This document shows positions 1 through 8,834 of a DNA stretch of 64,000 nucleotides, piece after piece (within the stretch, counting starts at the first letter, position 1; each line of letters begins with the position of its first letter). The position numbers were made by a program, and so were the translations under genes. This DNA is from Akkermansiaceae bacterium UBA2381. Its GTDB lineage: Bacteria; Verrucomicrobiota; Verrucomicrobiia; Verrucomicrobiales; DEV007. The notes beneath the pieces are model-generated. The model did no database searches. It saw only the letters and a program-made list of their open reading frames with translations, and was not told the origin of the DNA. The stretch lies in NCBI GenBank assembly GCA_002344215.1, contig DDSV01000036.1:138014-202013 (forward strand). The letters are read 5' to 3'.

Positions 1-1
1 G

Positions 2-454
2 GAGGCTTCGAGAGGAACGCAATATGCCGGTCTGGCCCTCTTTGTTTTTGCCGAGGCCATCATCTTCATGCCGCTGCTTTATATGGCGGCTTTCTATGCC
101 AATGACGGGCAGGTCATTCTGAAGGCGGGCCTGACGACGGGATTTGTTTTCGGAGGCCTTACCTTCGCGGCCTTTGCGACAGGGAAGGATTTCTCCTTCC
201 TGCGCGGATTCCTGATGGTGGGTGGTTTTGTTGCCCTCGGGATCATCATTGTCTCGATTATCTTCGGATTTAATCTCGGGACCATTTTTGCCGGGGCGAT
301 GGCGCTCTTTGCCTCGATCGCGATCCTCTACAACACCTCGAACATCATCCACCACTACCGCACCGACCAGTATGTTTCGGCTTCACTTTCCCTCTTTGCG
401 AGTGTTGCCCTGCTCTTCTGGTATATTCTCCGTATCTTCATGAACCGTGACTGA
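2..454 (+). CDS. Bax inhibitor-1/YccA family membrane protein (5' truncated)
   Basis: The frame is open from base 2, so the true start lies left of the window and about 150 residues remain. The product is almost entirely hydrophobic, with about five membrane-spanning stretches separated by short polar turns. It ends in the family-typical tail, where a short charged loop (RTDQY) leads into a last helix (LLFWYILRIF). BI-1 family proteins are seven-helix inner-membrane proteins; YccA interacts with FtsH and others are pH-sensitive calcium leak channels. The physiological role here is unknown. A strong terminator follows at 491-517. The family call is fairly secure, the function is not. Confidence 0.8.
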   Translation, partial: EASRGTQYAGLALFVFAEAIIFMPLLYMAAFYANDGQVILKAGLTTGFVFGGLTFAAFATGKDFSFLRGFLMVGGFVALGIIIVSIIFGFNLGTIFAGAMALFASIAILYNTSNIIHHYRTDQYVSASLSLFASVALLFWYILRIFMNRD

Positions 455-490
455 GCGAATTAAGCGCAATTTCGGTCGAAATTTCGAAGA

Positions 491-517
491 GCCGCCGGAC
501 ACCCCGGCGGCTTTTTT
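491..517 (+). terminator. Rho-independent terminator after the BI-1 family gene
   Basis: An 8-bp perfect GC stem (GCCGCCGG at 491-498 with CCGGCGGC at 504-511), a 5-base loop and six T residues. It lies 37 bases after the stop of the upstream gene on the same strand. Confidence 0.9.
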
Positions 518-586
518 GTGCCGCGACTGCGGGATTTCTTCGGTATTGCCGAATCCGCCCGTTTTACGTAGTCTTTCTAAATCATC

Positions 587-2089
587 ATGAAAACTCCCGA
601 TCAACCTGCCTCCCTCGACCGCCGCAAAGTCCTCAAATACGGAGCCGGATTCGGCCTCGCCCTCGCCTGGCCGAACTCCCGGGTCCTCGGTGCCAATGAC
701 GACATCCGTATCGGTATTATTGGCGTGAACGGTCGCGGCAAGTCGCATATCGACGCCTTCGAGAAAATGAAAGGCGTGCGTCTTACAGCCCTCTGTGACA
801 CTGATCCCACCGTCCTCGACGCGCGGGTCAATAAGAGTGCCGACAATCAGAAGATCGCGGTCAATGGCTACGCCGATATGCGCGAGATGTTCGAAAAGGG
901 TGACATCGACGCCATGTCGACGGCAACCCCGAATCACTGGCACACCCTCGCTGGGATCTGGGCGATTCAGGCGGGCAAGGATGCCTACATCGAAAAGCCG
1001 ATTTCCCACAACGTCTGGGAGGGCCGCCAGCTGGTGAAACTCGCCCGCAAGGAAGGAAAGATCTGTCAGGGTGGCACCCAGAGCCGCTCCATGGGCTCGA
1101 TTCAGGCAGCAGTGAAGTTTGTCCGTGACGGAAACCTCGGTAAGATCAAGTGGGTCAAGGGCATGTGTTACAAACCCCGTCCCTCGATCGGCAAAGGAGG
1201 AGGAGGAGAAATCCCTGCCGGCGTAAACTACGATATCTGGTGTGGTCCGGCCGAACTCGAGCAGCCCTTGAGAAGGCAGAAATTCCACTACGACTGGCAT
1301 TGGTTCTATGCCTATGGCAATGGCGACATGGGCAACCAGGGGATTCATCAGATGGATGTGGCCCGCTGGTACCTCGGCGAGAACAAAATCGCCCCGCGTT
1401 CCATGAGCATCGGTGGCCGTCTCGGTTACGATGACGATGGCGAAACCCCGAATACCCAGATCGTGTATCACGACTATGATGCCGCTCCCCTGATTTTCGA
1501 AACCCGCGGGCTTCCCCGCGCGAAGGAGTTTCAGGAAAAGGACTGGGGCAAGAACATGAACTTCCCCGATGAGTTCCCCGACGCGAGCGGAATCTCAGTC
1601 GTCGTTGCCTGTGAAAACGGTTTCGTCTTCACCGATGCCGGCGGCAAGGTCAAGGTTAAGGATCTCGATGGCAAGGAACTGCCAACCCCCGAGGCTTTCA
1701 AAACCGAGGACATCTTCGAGAACTTCATCAGCGCGGTGAAAAGCCGGAAGATCGAAGACCAGTATGCCGATTGCGAGGAGACACACATTTCCAGCGCGCT
1801 CTGCCACACCGGTCTGATTTCCCATCGTCTCGGTGAAAAGCTCACGAAAGACCAGGTCATGGAGCGGATCAAGGACGACGCTTTCCTGACCGAGCGTTTC
1901 GGATCAATGGCGGATCATCTCGCGGCAAACGGAGTCGACCTGGCCAAAGACGGCGTGACCACCGGCCCGATGCTCAAGTTTAACCCGGAAAGCGAGTGGG
2001 CCGAAGGCAACGGAGATCTCGACGCACCTGCCAATGCCCTGGCGACCCGAGAGTACCGTAAGCCCTACGTGGTGCCCGAGGTGCTCTGA
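587..2089 (+). CDS. Secreted Gfo/Idh/MocA family oxidoreductase
   Basis: A 500-residue NAD(P)-dependent dehydrogenase-like protein. The N-terminus has a twin-arginine signal (DRRKVLK at 11-17 followed by a hydrophobic run), so it is probably exported folded with its cofactor. The Rossmann glycine motif GVNGRG is at 46-51, and the hallmark EKP of the sugar-dehydrogenase fold is at 136-138, followed by the C-terminal mixed-sheet domain. Tat-exported members are very numerous in Verrucomicrobiota and Planctomycetota and are thought to act on sugars or glycan-derived polyols. The substrate cannot be told from sequence. It is monocistronic, with terminators on both sides. Confidence 0.88.
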   Translation: MKTPDQPASLDRRKVLKYGAGFGLALAWPNSRVLGANDDIRIGIIGVNGRGKSHIDAFEKMKGVRLTALCDTDPTVLDARVNKSADNQKIAVNGYADMREMFEKGDIDAMSTATPNHWHTLAGIWAIQAGKDAYIEKPISHNVWEGRQLVKLARKEGKICQGGTQSRSMGSIQAAVKFVRDGNLGKIKWVKGMCYKPRPSIGKGGGGEIPAGVNYDIWCGPAELEQPLRRQKFHYDWHWFYAYGNGDMGNQGIHQMDVARWYLGENKIAPRSMSIGGRLGYDDDGETPNTQIVYHDYDAAPLIFETRGLPRAKEFQEKDWGKNMNFPDEFPDASGISVVVACENGFVFTDAGGKVKVKDLDGKELPTPEAFKTEDIFENFISAVKSRKIEDQYADCEETHISSALCHTGLISHRLGEKLTKDQVMERIKDDAFLTERFGSMADHLAANGVDLAKDGVTTGPMLKFNPESEWAEGNGDLDAPANALATREYRKPYVVPEVL

Positions 2090-2118
2090 GGAGTTGGGTC
2101 CAAGTTAACATTCAATGG

Positions 2119-2151
2119 AGCGGTGAAGGTGGAACGCCTTCACCGCTTTTT
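2119..2151 (+). terminator. Rho-independent terminator after the Gfo/Idh/MocA gene
   Basis: An 11-bp perfect inverted repeat (AGCGGTGAAGG at 2119-2129 and CCTTCACCGCT at 2137-2147) followed by a T tract, 30 bases after the stop codon. Confidence 0.9.
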
Positions 2152-2189
2152 GTTTCGACCCGGGTTCGGGATTTCGGTATGCTTACGGC

Positions 2190-2636
2190 ATGAAATCGGG
2201 ATTACTCCCCTGTCTGCTTTTCGCTATTCTCTTCGATGTACAAAGCGGAGCGGCCCAGATCCCCCTGCCTCCGAATCCGGGCGAATTTTCCAAACGCAAC
2301 CTGAGTGAAAACGGGGGAGGTAGCTCTTCGGTCGGGATTTCCGGCAGCCCCGCAGCATCGCCAAAGACGGTGGTGGTCGAGTATGTGGCAGTGACGCCGC
2401 TTGAGTCCTGGGTCAACGTCGAGGGAAAGACGATTGAGGCGCGTCTCCTTGCCTTCTCGGCCCCGGAAGCGGGGAAGGCCGGACCGGTTGAAATACTCCG
2501 GGAAGGTAAGGTGCGCTTCCTCGTCAGCGGTCGCAAGGAACCAATCGACTACCCGCTTGAGCAACTGGGCGAAGCGGAGAAAACAAAGATCAGGGCTCTC
2601 GCGGAAATGGCGGCGAAGGGGCCGCCTGCTCCCTAA
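2190..2636 (+). CDS. Small secreted protein with an SHD1-like domain
   Basis: 148 residues. A cleavable signal peptide (about residues 1-23, ending in GAAQ) is followed by a low-complexity Gly/Ser/Pro linker. Residues 73-138 resemble the SLA1-homology-1-like module common in PVC secreted proteins: a W-x-N-x-x-GK-T-I-E-A-R-L opening, a short strand-rich core, then YPLEQLGEAEK close to the usual PLxxLS-x-x-D ending. No catalytic residues are evident. The module is usually found in small periplasmic proteins of unknown binding function. The ORF lies between a + strand terminator and a convergent shikimate kinase, so it appears to be a single gene. Confidence 0.65.
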   Translation: MKSGLLPCLLFAILFDVQSGAAQIPLPPNPGEFSKRNLSENGGGSSSVGISGSPAASPKTVVVEYVAVTPLESWVNVEGKTIEARLLAFSAPEAGKAGPVEILREGKVRFLVSGRKEPIDYPLEQLGEAEKTKIRALAEMAAKGPPAP

Positions 2637-2671
2637 ACTCGGGTAGAGGAGGGTCAGAGACCCGACTCTCT

Positions 2672-3211
2672 TCACTCCGTCAGGGCGAGTCGCGCCGACT
2701 CAGTCACGCCGTAGCAGGTTTCCTCCATCGTGAGATTGTCCGTGGAAATGACGAGATCACGGGTGGCTTCATAGAGTTCGTTCCGGGCGGTGAGCATTTC
2801 GCGGATCGTGGCGAGGGGATCTTCGGTTTGAAGAAGCGGACGGTTGCGATTGCGTTTGACCCGCTCGTAGATCGTTTCGGGTGAGGCTCTGAGCCAGATG
2901 ACGTATCCGGCGTCCTTAAGAATTTCCCGGTTCCGTGCGACGGTCACGATGCCTCCTCCGGTTGAGATGACCTGGCCGTTCGCCAAGGCGCATTTTTCAA
3001 GTACTTCAGTCTCGAGTTCGCGAAAGTAGGTTTCCCCCGAGTCGGCAAAAATCTGCGGGATTGATTTTCCCGCCTGTTTGACGATGAGTTTGTCCGTATC
3101 AACAAAGCGCCAACCGAGACTCTTGGCGACCCGCATACCCACCGAAGTCTTGCCGGTTCCCATGAATCCGATCAAAATCAGATTGCGGGCTTGTTTTCCT
3201 GTCGTATTCAC
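2672..3211 (-). CDS. aroK: Shikimate kinase
   Basis: Phosphorylates shikimate at O3 with ATP, the fifth step of chorismate synthesis, in the cytoplasm. The Walker A loop GFMGTGKT is at residues 15-22, the shikimate-binding DTD at 38-40, an FRELE element follows, then STGGG and an Arg-rich lid (RNRPLL). I start at the GTG at 3211, giving 179 residues, the family's normal length. It has a G-rich Shine-Dalgarno just upstream and does not run into the divergent gene. A longer reading to 3370 adds 53 residues of unrelated sequence overlapping the start of the divergent gene at 3267. Confidence 0.92.
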   Translation of the reverse strand: MNTTGKQARNLILIGFMGTGKTSVGMRVAKSLGWRFVDTDKLIVKQAGKSIPQIFADSGETYFRELETEVLEKCALANGQVISTGGGIVTVARNREILKDAGYVIWLRASPETIYERVKRNRNRPLLQTEDPLATIREMLTARNELYEATRDLVISTDNLTMEETCYGVTESARLALTE

Positions 3212-3266
3212 TACCCCCCAAGCATAGCTTGGACCGGGCCGAAGCCCAACTAGATTCCCATTTCCT

Positions 3267-4301
3267 ATGCAGACTGAAGTTGCCCTGACTGACAATGAGC
3301 AGAACACCCGTGAGACGATCCGCCGGGCGGTAACGATGCTGCAAAGCGGGGAAGTGGTGGCGCTTCCCACCGAAACGGTCTACGGGCTGGGAGCCGATGC
3401 GCTGAATCCGGAGGCCGTGGAGAAAATCTTCGCGGCAAAAGAGCGCCCCCATTTTGATCCGCTCATTGTCCATGTGCCGCACAAGAATTCACTCTGGGAA
3501 GTGGCGGATATTCCGGCGGACATCTCGAAAACCGTGATCCAGCTGGTTGAGACATTCTGGCCCGGGCCTCTCACCCTGCTCGTTCCCAAAAAACCCGTCA
3601 TTCCCGATATCGTCACCGCCGGATTGCCAACCGTCGCGGTACGCCAGTGCGAGCACCCCATTTTTCACCGTATCATCAAAAATCTCGGTCGTCCCATCGC
3701 CGCCCCGAGTGCTAATCGCTTCGGCTGCCTCAGTCCGACCTCCTCCGGTCTCGTCATGGACCAACTGGACGGAAAGATTCCCCTGGTGGTCGACGGGGGA
3801 GCCTGTGCCGAAGGGCTTGAGTCGACGATTGTCAGGATTATTCCCGGGAGCCCCAAGCCCATCATTCAGATCCTGCGGCCGGGCCCGGTCACGGCTGAGG
3901 ATTTGAAAAAATTCGGCAAGGTCGTTTTTCTTGATCGCAACGAAGCGGTCGAAGATTCCGCTCCCGAAGCACCCGGAATGCTGGCGACCCATTATGCCCC
4001 GCGCAAACCCCTGCGATTGCTTTCGAAGCCGGAAGACTTCAGACCGGAAGAAGGCAAGCGTTACGCCCTGCTAAGCTATCGGGGTGAGGAAAAAGACGGG
4101 TTTGTGACCCTCCACCCCTGGGCCGAAGTCGCGGTTCTCAGTCCCGGATCCGGCCGTGTTGCCGAGGCCGGGATACGCCTTTTTCATATGCTCGGGTATC
4201 TTGATAAACTCGAGGTGGATGAAATCATCGCTGAACCCGTGCCTGATCGGGGTGTCGGGAAAGCGATCCTCGACAAGCTGCGAAGGGCCTCAGTGAAGTG
4301 A
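3267..4301 (+). CDS. tsaC: L-threonylcarbamoyladenylate synthase (Sua5/TsaC type)
   Basis: 344 residues. It makes threonylcarbamoyl-AMP from threonine, bicarbonate and ATP, the first step of the universal t6A37 modification of ANN-decoding tRNAs. The N-terminal YrdC-like domain spans about 15-205, with the nucleotide/threonine pocket (LPTETVYGLG, KERPHFDPL, the SANRFG region). A linker and a C-terminal Sua5 domain (about 235-344) make this the long Sua5 form rather than short E. coli TsaC. It is divergent from aroK, with the two starts 56 bases apart, so the promoters share that short space. Confidence 0.93.
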   Translation: MQTEVALTDNEQNTRETIRRAVTMLQSGEVVALPTETVYGLGADALNPEAVEKIFAAKERPHFDPLIVHVPHKNSLWEVADIPADISKTVIQLVETFWPGPLTLLVPKKPVIPDIVTAGLPTVAVRQCEHPIFHRIIKNLGRPIAAPSANRFGCLSPTSSGLVMDQLDGKIPLVVDGGACAEGLESTIVRIIPGSPKPIIQILRPGPVTAEDLKKFGKVVFLDRNEAVEDSAPEAPGMLATHYAPRKPLRLLSKPEDFRPEEGKRYALLSYRGEEKDGFVTLHPWAEVAVLSPGSGRVAEAGIRLFHMLGYLDKLEVDEIIAEPVPDRGVGKAILDKLRRASVK

Positions 4302-4337
4302 AATGTTGGACCGGGAATGGGGAGCCGGGATCATTCC

Positions 4338-5093
4338 TTACACGCCCCTTTTCGCGCCGAAGAGCCTGAGATGGAGTCGGTCCGAGTAGCGGAATCCGTG
4401 GGACTGCGCGAGGGCGGCGGTTTCGGTCTGATTCGCTTCCAGTTCGGTGACGGAATTTGCCTTGGGCATCAGGAAGACGCGGTCGGGAGGCAGGGAGACT
4501 GCCTTGAGTAATTCGAGGATCTCGCCGAGTTCGTCCCGGGAACTGACCACAAACTTGAAGTCCGCTTTGCCGGTTTCGGCGAGTTGTCGCAGCACCTCGG
4601 GGCGGGTCCGCATTTCCTCAGGCACCATTGAGTTGGCGAGTTTTGGAGAGACGTTGATCTGGTCGATGGTATCAAGGAACTCCGGCCCCGGAAACAGGGT
4701 GCCGTTGGTTTCGACCTCGAAGGTGGAAGCGGCATCGGCTTCTTTGAGCGCTGACATGAGCGTGGTCCACCCTTTTTCCTGGATGAGCGGTTCACCTCCG
4801 GTAAAGACAAAATGACGGCAGGGATACGTTGAGACAGCCGTGACAATTTCACCGGCGGAGCAGTCGATGATCTGATCTTCCCGGCGGTACTTCTGATAGG
4901 ACGGGTCAGCGTCCTTTTCGTGCATGAAGTTGGTGCCCTCCCAGTTCCAGGTATAGTCCGTGTCGCACCAGTGACAGTGGAGATTGCAGAGGGAGGAGCG
5001 AATAAAGATGGAGGGCCGTCCAATATTCCGTCCCTCGCCCTGGAGGGTGAAGAAAATCTCCGGACGGCCGTCGGGCATACGAGCCAGTTTCAT
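4338..5093 (-). CDS. queE: 7-carboxy-7-deazaguanine synthase (QueE, radical SAM)
   Basis: 251 residues. A radical SAM enzyme that contracts 6-carboxytetrahydropterin to 7-carboxy-7-deazaguanine in queuosine biosynthesis. The cluster-binding motif CNLHCHWC (C-x3-C-x2-C) is near residues 36-43, preceded by the substrate-binding FTLQGEGRNIGRPS segment and followed by FTGGEPL, the GGE motif of radical SAM proteins. A roughly 25-residue insertion after the cluster motif is seen in several QueE subtypes. No other queuosine genes are in the window. It is convergent with the Sua5 gene, another tRNA-modification enzyme. Confidence 0.92.
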   Translation of the reverse strand: MKLARMPDGRPEIFFTLQGEGRNIGRPSIFIRSSLCNLHCHWCDTDYTWNWEGTNFMHEKDADPSYQKYRREDQIIDCSAGEIVTAVSTYPCRHFVFTGGEPLIQEKGWTTLMSALKEADAASTFEVETNGTLFPGPEFLDTIDQINVSPKLANSMVPEEMRTRPEVLRQLAETGKADFKFVVSSRDELGEILELLKAVSLPPDRVFLMPKANSVTELEANQTETAALAQSHGFRYSDRLHLRLFGAKRGV

Positions 5094-5132
5094 CCTTTCA
5101 TCATAGTATCTCCGACGGAACGACCCAACGTG

Positions 5133-5762
5133 TCATTTCGGCACGTAGACAATTTTTTCGAGGGTGTCACCGCGTTTTCCTTCCGGCCAGGTATCGCTTT
5201 CGGGCCAGCCGAGAAAGAACAAGCCGAGGCATTTGTCACGCGGGTCACCGAGTCCGAGCCACTGGCGCATTTCATCCGTGTAGACGAGCGGGGGAGTGGA
5301 CCAGTAGGCGGCCATGCCAATGGCTGAGGCGGTGAGATGCATGTTGTGAACGGCACAGGCGACGGCCTCGATTTCCTCGATCTCGGCGATTTTTTCGATC
5401 TCCTGCCGCTTCATGCCGACGGCGATGACGACGGAAGCCTTTTGCGGGAGTGATCCCAGTTTCTCGAACTTGTCGGAGCGGAATTCTTTCTCCGGGGTGA
5501 CCTTCTGATAAAGGGATTGGCAGAAATCGGCGAGCCGTTTGCGACCGTCTCCGGTAAAGACAAAAAAGCGCCAGGGTTCGGTCATCCCGTGGGTTGGCGC
5601 CCAGTTGGCATTCTCGAGGATGCTGGCGAGGAGCCGGGTCTCGACCGGTTTGTCGGACATGTCCTGCGGTTTGATCGTACGTCTGCGGCGGATCAGTGCA
5701 TTCGCCGCAGCGAGGCGCAGGGACATGGCATCGAGAGGTGGCGTCGTCGGTTCGTCACTCAT
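5133..5762 (-). CDS. Nitroreductase family protein (FMN-dependent)
   Basis: 209 residues, typical of single-domain nitroreductases. The N-terminal RRRRTIKP segment supplies the usual FMN-phosphate arginines. NWAPTHGMTEPWRFFVF is the classical N-x-APSxxNxQPWRF region, here with TH in place of S-x-x-N. The C-terminus has the LGLGDPRDKCLGLFFLGWPE strand that closes the FMN site. Such enzymes reduce nitroaromatics, quinones or flavins with NAD(P)H, and the natural substrate is not deducible. It lies 39 bases upstream of queE on the same strand and could be co-transcribed with it. Confidence 0.88.
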   Translation of the reverse strand: MSDEPTTPPLDAMSLRLAAANALIRRRRTIKPQDMSDKPVETRLLASILENANWAPTHGMTEPWRFFVFTGDGRKRLADFCQSLYQKVTPEKEFRSDKFEKLGSLPQKASVVIAVGMKRQEIEKIAEIEEIEAVACAVHNMHLTASAIGMAAYWSTPPLVYTDEMRQWLGLGDPRDKCLGLFFLGWPESDTWPEGKRGDTLEKIVYVPK

Positions 5763-5783
5763 GAGAATGGGAGCGGTGATCCG

Positions 5784-6869
5784 CTAGTCAGGGTGCTTGT
5801 CGCGGCATTCCTTTTCAATTCCAACCGGCTTGCCGACCTCGTCGACCGGGTGGGTGTAGAGGTAGCGCCAGACATCCTCGTGCAGATAGCTGCCGTCGGA
5901 ATTTTTGGCCGACGATTTTCCGGGAGTGACTGATCCGTGCGCCTTGTCCGCATTACCACCCACGTCGAAGCTGGTGATAAGGCGTCGGGAGTTGTCATAG
6001 GGGTAGGGAGTCTTGTCGACATCGATCACGGCACCGAAGCGATGAAGGCCGAGGAGCTGCCATGACCGGCAATAATGGTGCCCCGTCCAGCCCCCGTCGA
6101 GAGTGTGGGTGAAACCGAAGTAGCGATTCGGTTCGGTGGCGGATTTCAGGGATTGCCATGACTGGTCTTCATCACGCGGCCCGCAGAGGGTGACAACCCG
6201 GTCCACCTTCACTTCAATCGCAAACCGGGCCGCCGTGGTGGCCCCGTGTGAGGCACCTGAGATGATGACCTTCTCCCAGTTCAGGTCTGAACCGTCTTTG
6301 GTGAGGAAGTAGTCCCATTTCCCTTCCGGATTTTCCTTGTCCAGCCACTTCACGAACTGAACACTCCGCTCCATCATGCCGTCAGCCTTCGGGATGTCGA
6401 CTTCATCGCTGACGTCTTTGCCAGTGGCGGCTTCGAGCCTGACATTACCCCGGGCCTGCGGGTCGAGGGGCTTATCCTTGCAGACGAGGCTGAACCATTT
6501 GTTGGCATAGTGGGGCTGGATCGCATGGAGCCCGTAGCTGTTGAGCCGGTCGAAGAGTTCTTTATTGTAGCCCATCAGCCAGATGACCAGTTTGCCCTGA
6601 GGCTCCACGGAGGTGTCGACCGAGGCGCGCTGGGTGTCGGTGGGTTTGCCATCCTTGTCCTGGAAGACAAAATCGATCTCCGGATGCTCCTTCGCCTGAT
6701 CATCGATCTCGCTGGCACGAGCCGAAAATTCGTATCGCTTTTCGTCGCGGTCCCGGAATCTTAATTTGGGCTCTGCCCCGAGAACCGGAAGGATTGAGGC
6801 AAAGAGGAGGCAACTGAGAAGAAGACAGGCGGGGGTTTTCATCATAGGGAAAAGTTTCATTCGAGACAT
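5784..6869 (-). CDS. Secreted alpha/beta-hydrolase-like protein (BPSS1187-like)
   Basis: 361 residues with a signal peptide (hydrophobic 13-30, cleavage near GAE). The nucleophile elbow G-A-S-H-G is at 205-209 (Ser207) on a predicted strand-turn-helix (VIISGASHGATTAARF), so an alpha/beta hydrolase fold with Ser-Asp-His catalysis is likely. C-terminal histidines (for example in SYLHEDVW or YTHPVD) could complete the triad. An oddity is the stretch before the elbow, rich in charged residues and of no recognised family. Substrate unknown. Several in-frame Met codons near the N-terminus leave the start uncertain by up to ten residues. Confidence 0.6.
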   Translation of the reverse strand: MSRMKLFPMMKTPACLLLSCLLFASILPVLGAEPKLRFRDRDEKRYEFSARASEIDDQAKEHPEIDFVFQDKDGKPTDTQRASVDTSVEPQGKLVIWLMGYNKELFDRLNSYGLHAIQPHYANKWFSLVCKDKPLDPQARGNVRLEAATGKDVSDEVDIPKADGMMERSVQFVKWLDKENPEGKWDYFLTKDGSDLNWEKVIISGASHGATTAARFAIEVKVDRVVTLCGPRDEDQSWQSLKSATEPNRYFGFTHTLDGGWTGHHYCRSWQLLGLHRFGAVIDVDKTPYPYDNSRRLITSFDVGGNADKAHGSVTPGKSSAKNSDGSYLHEDVWRYLYTHPVDEVGKPVGIEKECRDKHPD

Positions 6870-7004
6870 GGAACGGGGTGATCGTCAGAGCAACAGAATT
6901 TGCACCGGAAAGAAAGCAAAGAAGAGTTTTACATTGAAATCAAATTTTTCAAAAATGGTCCGTTTGACGGCCTCTGCCAGGCATCCCACTCGATTGAACC
7001 GCTG

Positions 7005-7931
7005 ATGAAACGTCTCATCATTCTTAACCCCCGGAGCCGCCACGGCAAGGCGGGAAGGATCTTTGAAGCGCTCCGTCCTGAACTGGAGCGCAAGCTGGGA
7101 CCATTCGAACTCTACCTGACTCAAGGTCCGGGAGACGCCACGAAGAAAGTGAGGTCAGTTCTGCGCGGTGGCGGGGTGGATCAGATTCTGATTGCAGGGG
7201 GTGACGGATCAATCAATGAGGCGTTCAACGGCTACTGGACTGAGGGAGTGATCCCGAACCCCGGGGTGCCGCTCGGGATTATCAATCTCGGGACCGGGGG
7301 GGATTTTTACCGCACGGTCACAGGGTGCAGTGAGGACTATGAAGCTGCCTTGATCGGGAACCACTCCCTACTCGTCGATGCCGCGAAAGTGACTCCTGGA
7401 GACGGGATTCCGCGATATTTCCTGAACATTTCCTCGGTCGGAATGGCCGGCGAGATGTTGCGAAATCTGAAAGCCTCTTTCTTTCAAAATGGGGCATCGG
7501 CCTACTTTTTCCACACTTTGAAGACCCTGCTTGGCTATCGAGCGAAACGGGTCAGGGTCGATCTAGTTGACGAGACCGGAGCGCCGCGGAGCCTGGAGGT
7601 GGACATGTTGAATCTGTTTGTCTGCAATGGACGCTACAGCGGCGGCGGGATGCAGTGGGCACCGACCGCAAAACTGGATGACGGACTGCTGCGCCTAACC
7701 GTCATTTCCGGGCCGCGGAAATGGCCCCTCATCGCCCAGAGCGGGAAATTGTACAAGGGAGAAGTCGAAACCTTTCCGGGAGCCATCACCTTCGCCGTCA
7801 GCGGGGTGACGGTGCGTTCGGCTTATTCGGTCAGTCTTGAGACGGATGGCGAAATCGTGGAGCTGACGCCCGAGGCCGGTATCGAGTTCCACTTCGAGGT
7901 GCTTCCTCGCGTGTTTCCGCTGGTGCTTTAG
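7005..7931 (+). CDS. Diacylglycerol/lipid kinase family protein (YegS/DgkB-like)
   Basis: 308 residues from the ATG at 7005. An upstream in-frame ATG at 6900 would add 35 residues that do not fit the family, since the domain begins right at MKRLIILNP. The ATP-binding GGDGS is at residues 65-69, followed by IGILPLGTGxD-type sequence (LGIINLGTGGDFYR). Family members phosphorylate diacylglycerol, sphingosine or undecaprenol-linked lipids at the inner membrane. It is divergent from the secreted hydrolase and ends three bases before the convergent CvfB-like gene. Confidence 0.88.
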   Translation: MKRLIILNPRSRHGKAGRIFEALRPELERKLGPFELYLTQGPGDATKKVRSVLRGGGVDQILIAGGDGSINEAFNGYWTEGVIPNPGVPLGIINLGTGGDFYRTVTGCSEDYEAALIGNHSLLVDAAKVTPGDGIPRYFLNISSVGMAGEMLRNLKASFFQNGASAYFFHTLKTLLGYRAKRVRVDLVDETGAPRSLEVDMLNLFVCNGRYSGGGMQWAPTAKLDDGLLRLTVISGPRKWPLIAQSGKLYKGEVETFPGAITFAVSGVTVRSAYSVSLETDGEIVELTPEAGIEFHFEVLPRVFPLVL

Positions 7932-7933
7932 GA

Positions 7934-8782
7934 TCAGGCTTTTCCCGTCCGGACGAGCTTGATGTGGTCCGGTCCGATCTCGACCAGTTTCTTTTTGTAC
8001 AACCTGCCTGCTGCCTGCTTGAAGGCTTTTTTGCTTGTTCCGAATGTATCACGGATGAGTTCGGGGGAACTCTGGTCGCCGATGGCAATGTTGCCGCCCC
8101 GGGCGCGCAAGGTTTCGAGGATACGGTCGGAGAGATCCGTGACCCGTCCATAACCCACGGGTTCCAGGGAAAGGTCGATCTTGTAATCCTCGCGCAAGGC
8201 CCGCACGTACCCCTGTAGCTCCTCCCCCGGTTCGAGCTCGCGATGAACCTCGCTGGAATGAATCAGTCCCCGATGCTTCCGGTCTATCATCGCCGCATAT
8301 CCGAGCGGGGTTTTCTCCAGAACCATGAGTGACACGGGTTGCCCCGCTTCGTAACGTGGTGAGACCTTGTCGAGATATCTTCCCAGCTTGGTGGTGGCGA
8401 TGATGCGATCCGTTTTTTCGTCAATGATGACGCGGACAACGACCTTCTGACCGGTGCCGACCTTTTTGCTCTGCTCGGCGAAGGGGAGAAGGAGATCTTT
8501 CGGTAGGCCCCAATCGAGAAAGGCCCCGATTCGGTCGTTCACCTCGATGACACGGAGTCCGGCGTATTCACCCGCCTGACAGAGCGGAAGTTGCGTCGTG
8601 GCGACAATACGGTCCTCGGAATCACGGGAGACAAAGACGGTCACCTCATCGCCCTGCTCGACATCGGCGGGGACTTCACGGGTGGGAAGCAGAATTTCCC
8701 CGAGAGGTCCGCCGTCGAGATAAAATCCGTGATCCGACTCGCGAAGGATGATGAGTTGATTGATTCTACCGAGCAGGGCCAT
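7934..8782 (-). CDS. CvfB/YitL family S1-like RNA-binding protein
   Basis: 282 residues. Successive OB-fold (S1-type) segments are visible. The first is about 1-65 (GFYLDGGPLGEILLP, then a VTVFV...DRIVATTQ ending). The second is about 70-140 (IGAFLDWGLPKDLLLPF, the typical S1 strand signature). A third is about 150-210, followed by a C-terminal winged-helix-like segment (FGTSKKAFKQAAGRLYKKKLVEI). This matches Staphylococcus CvfB, an RNA-binding regulator of virulence genes, and B. subtilis YitL. The role in this lineage is not established. Confidence 0.88.
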   Translation of the reverse strand: MALLGRINQLIILRESDHGFYLDGGPLGEILLPTREVPADVEQGDEVTVFVSRDSEDRIVATTQLPLCQAGEYAGLRVIEVNDRIGAFLDWGLPKDLLLPFAEQSKKVGTGQKVVVRVIIDEKTDRIIATTKLGRYLDKVSPRYEAGQPVSLMVLEKTPLGYAAMIDRKHRGLIHSSEVHRELEPGEELQGYVRALREDYKIDLSLEPVGYGRVTDLSDRILETLRARGGNIAIGDQSSPELIRDTFGTSKKAFKQAAGRLYKKKLVEIGPDHIKLVRTGKA

Positions 8783-8834
8783 TGGCCAAGATAGCGGATG
8801 GAGGCCAAATTGCCTCCGGTTTTAGACTGCTTCC

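Noticed and set aside
3212..3370. Extended N-terminus for shikimate kinase
   Set aside because: It would overlap the divergent Sua5 start and adds non-family residues. The GTG at 3211 has its own ribosome site and gives the normal length.
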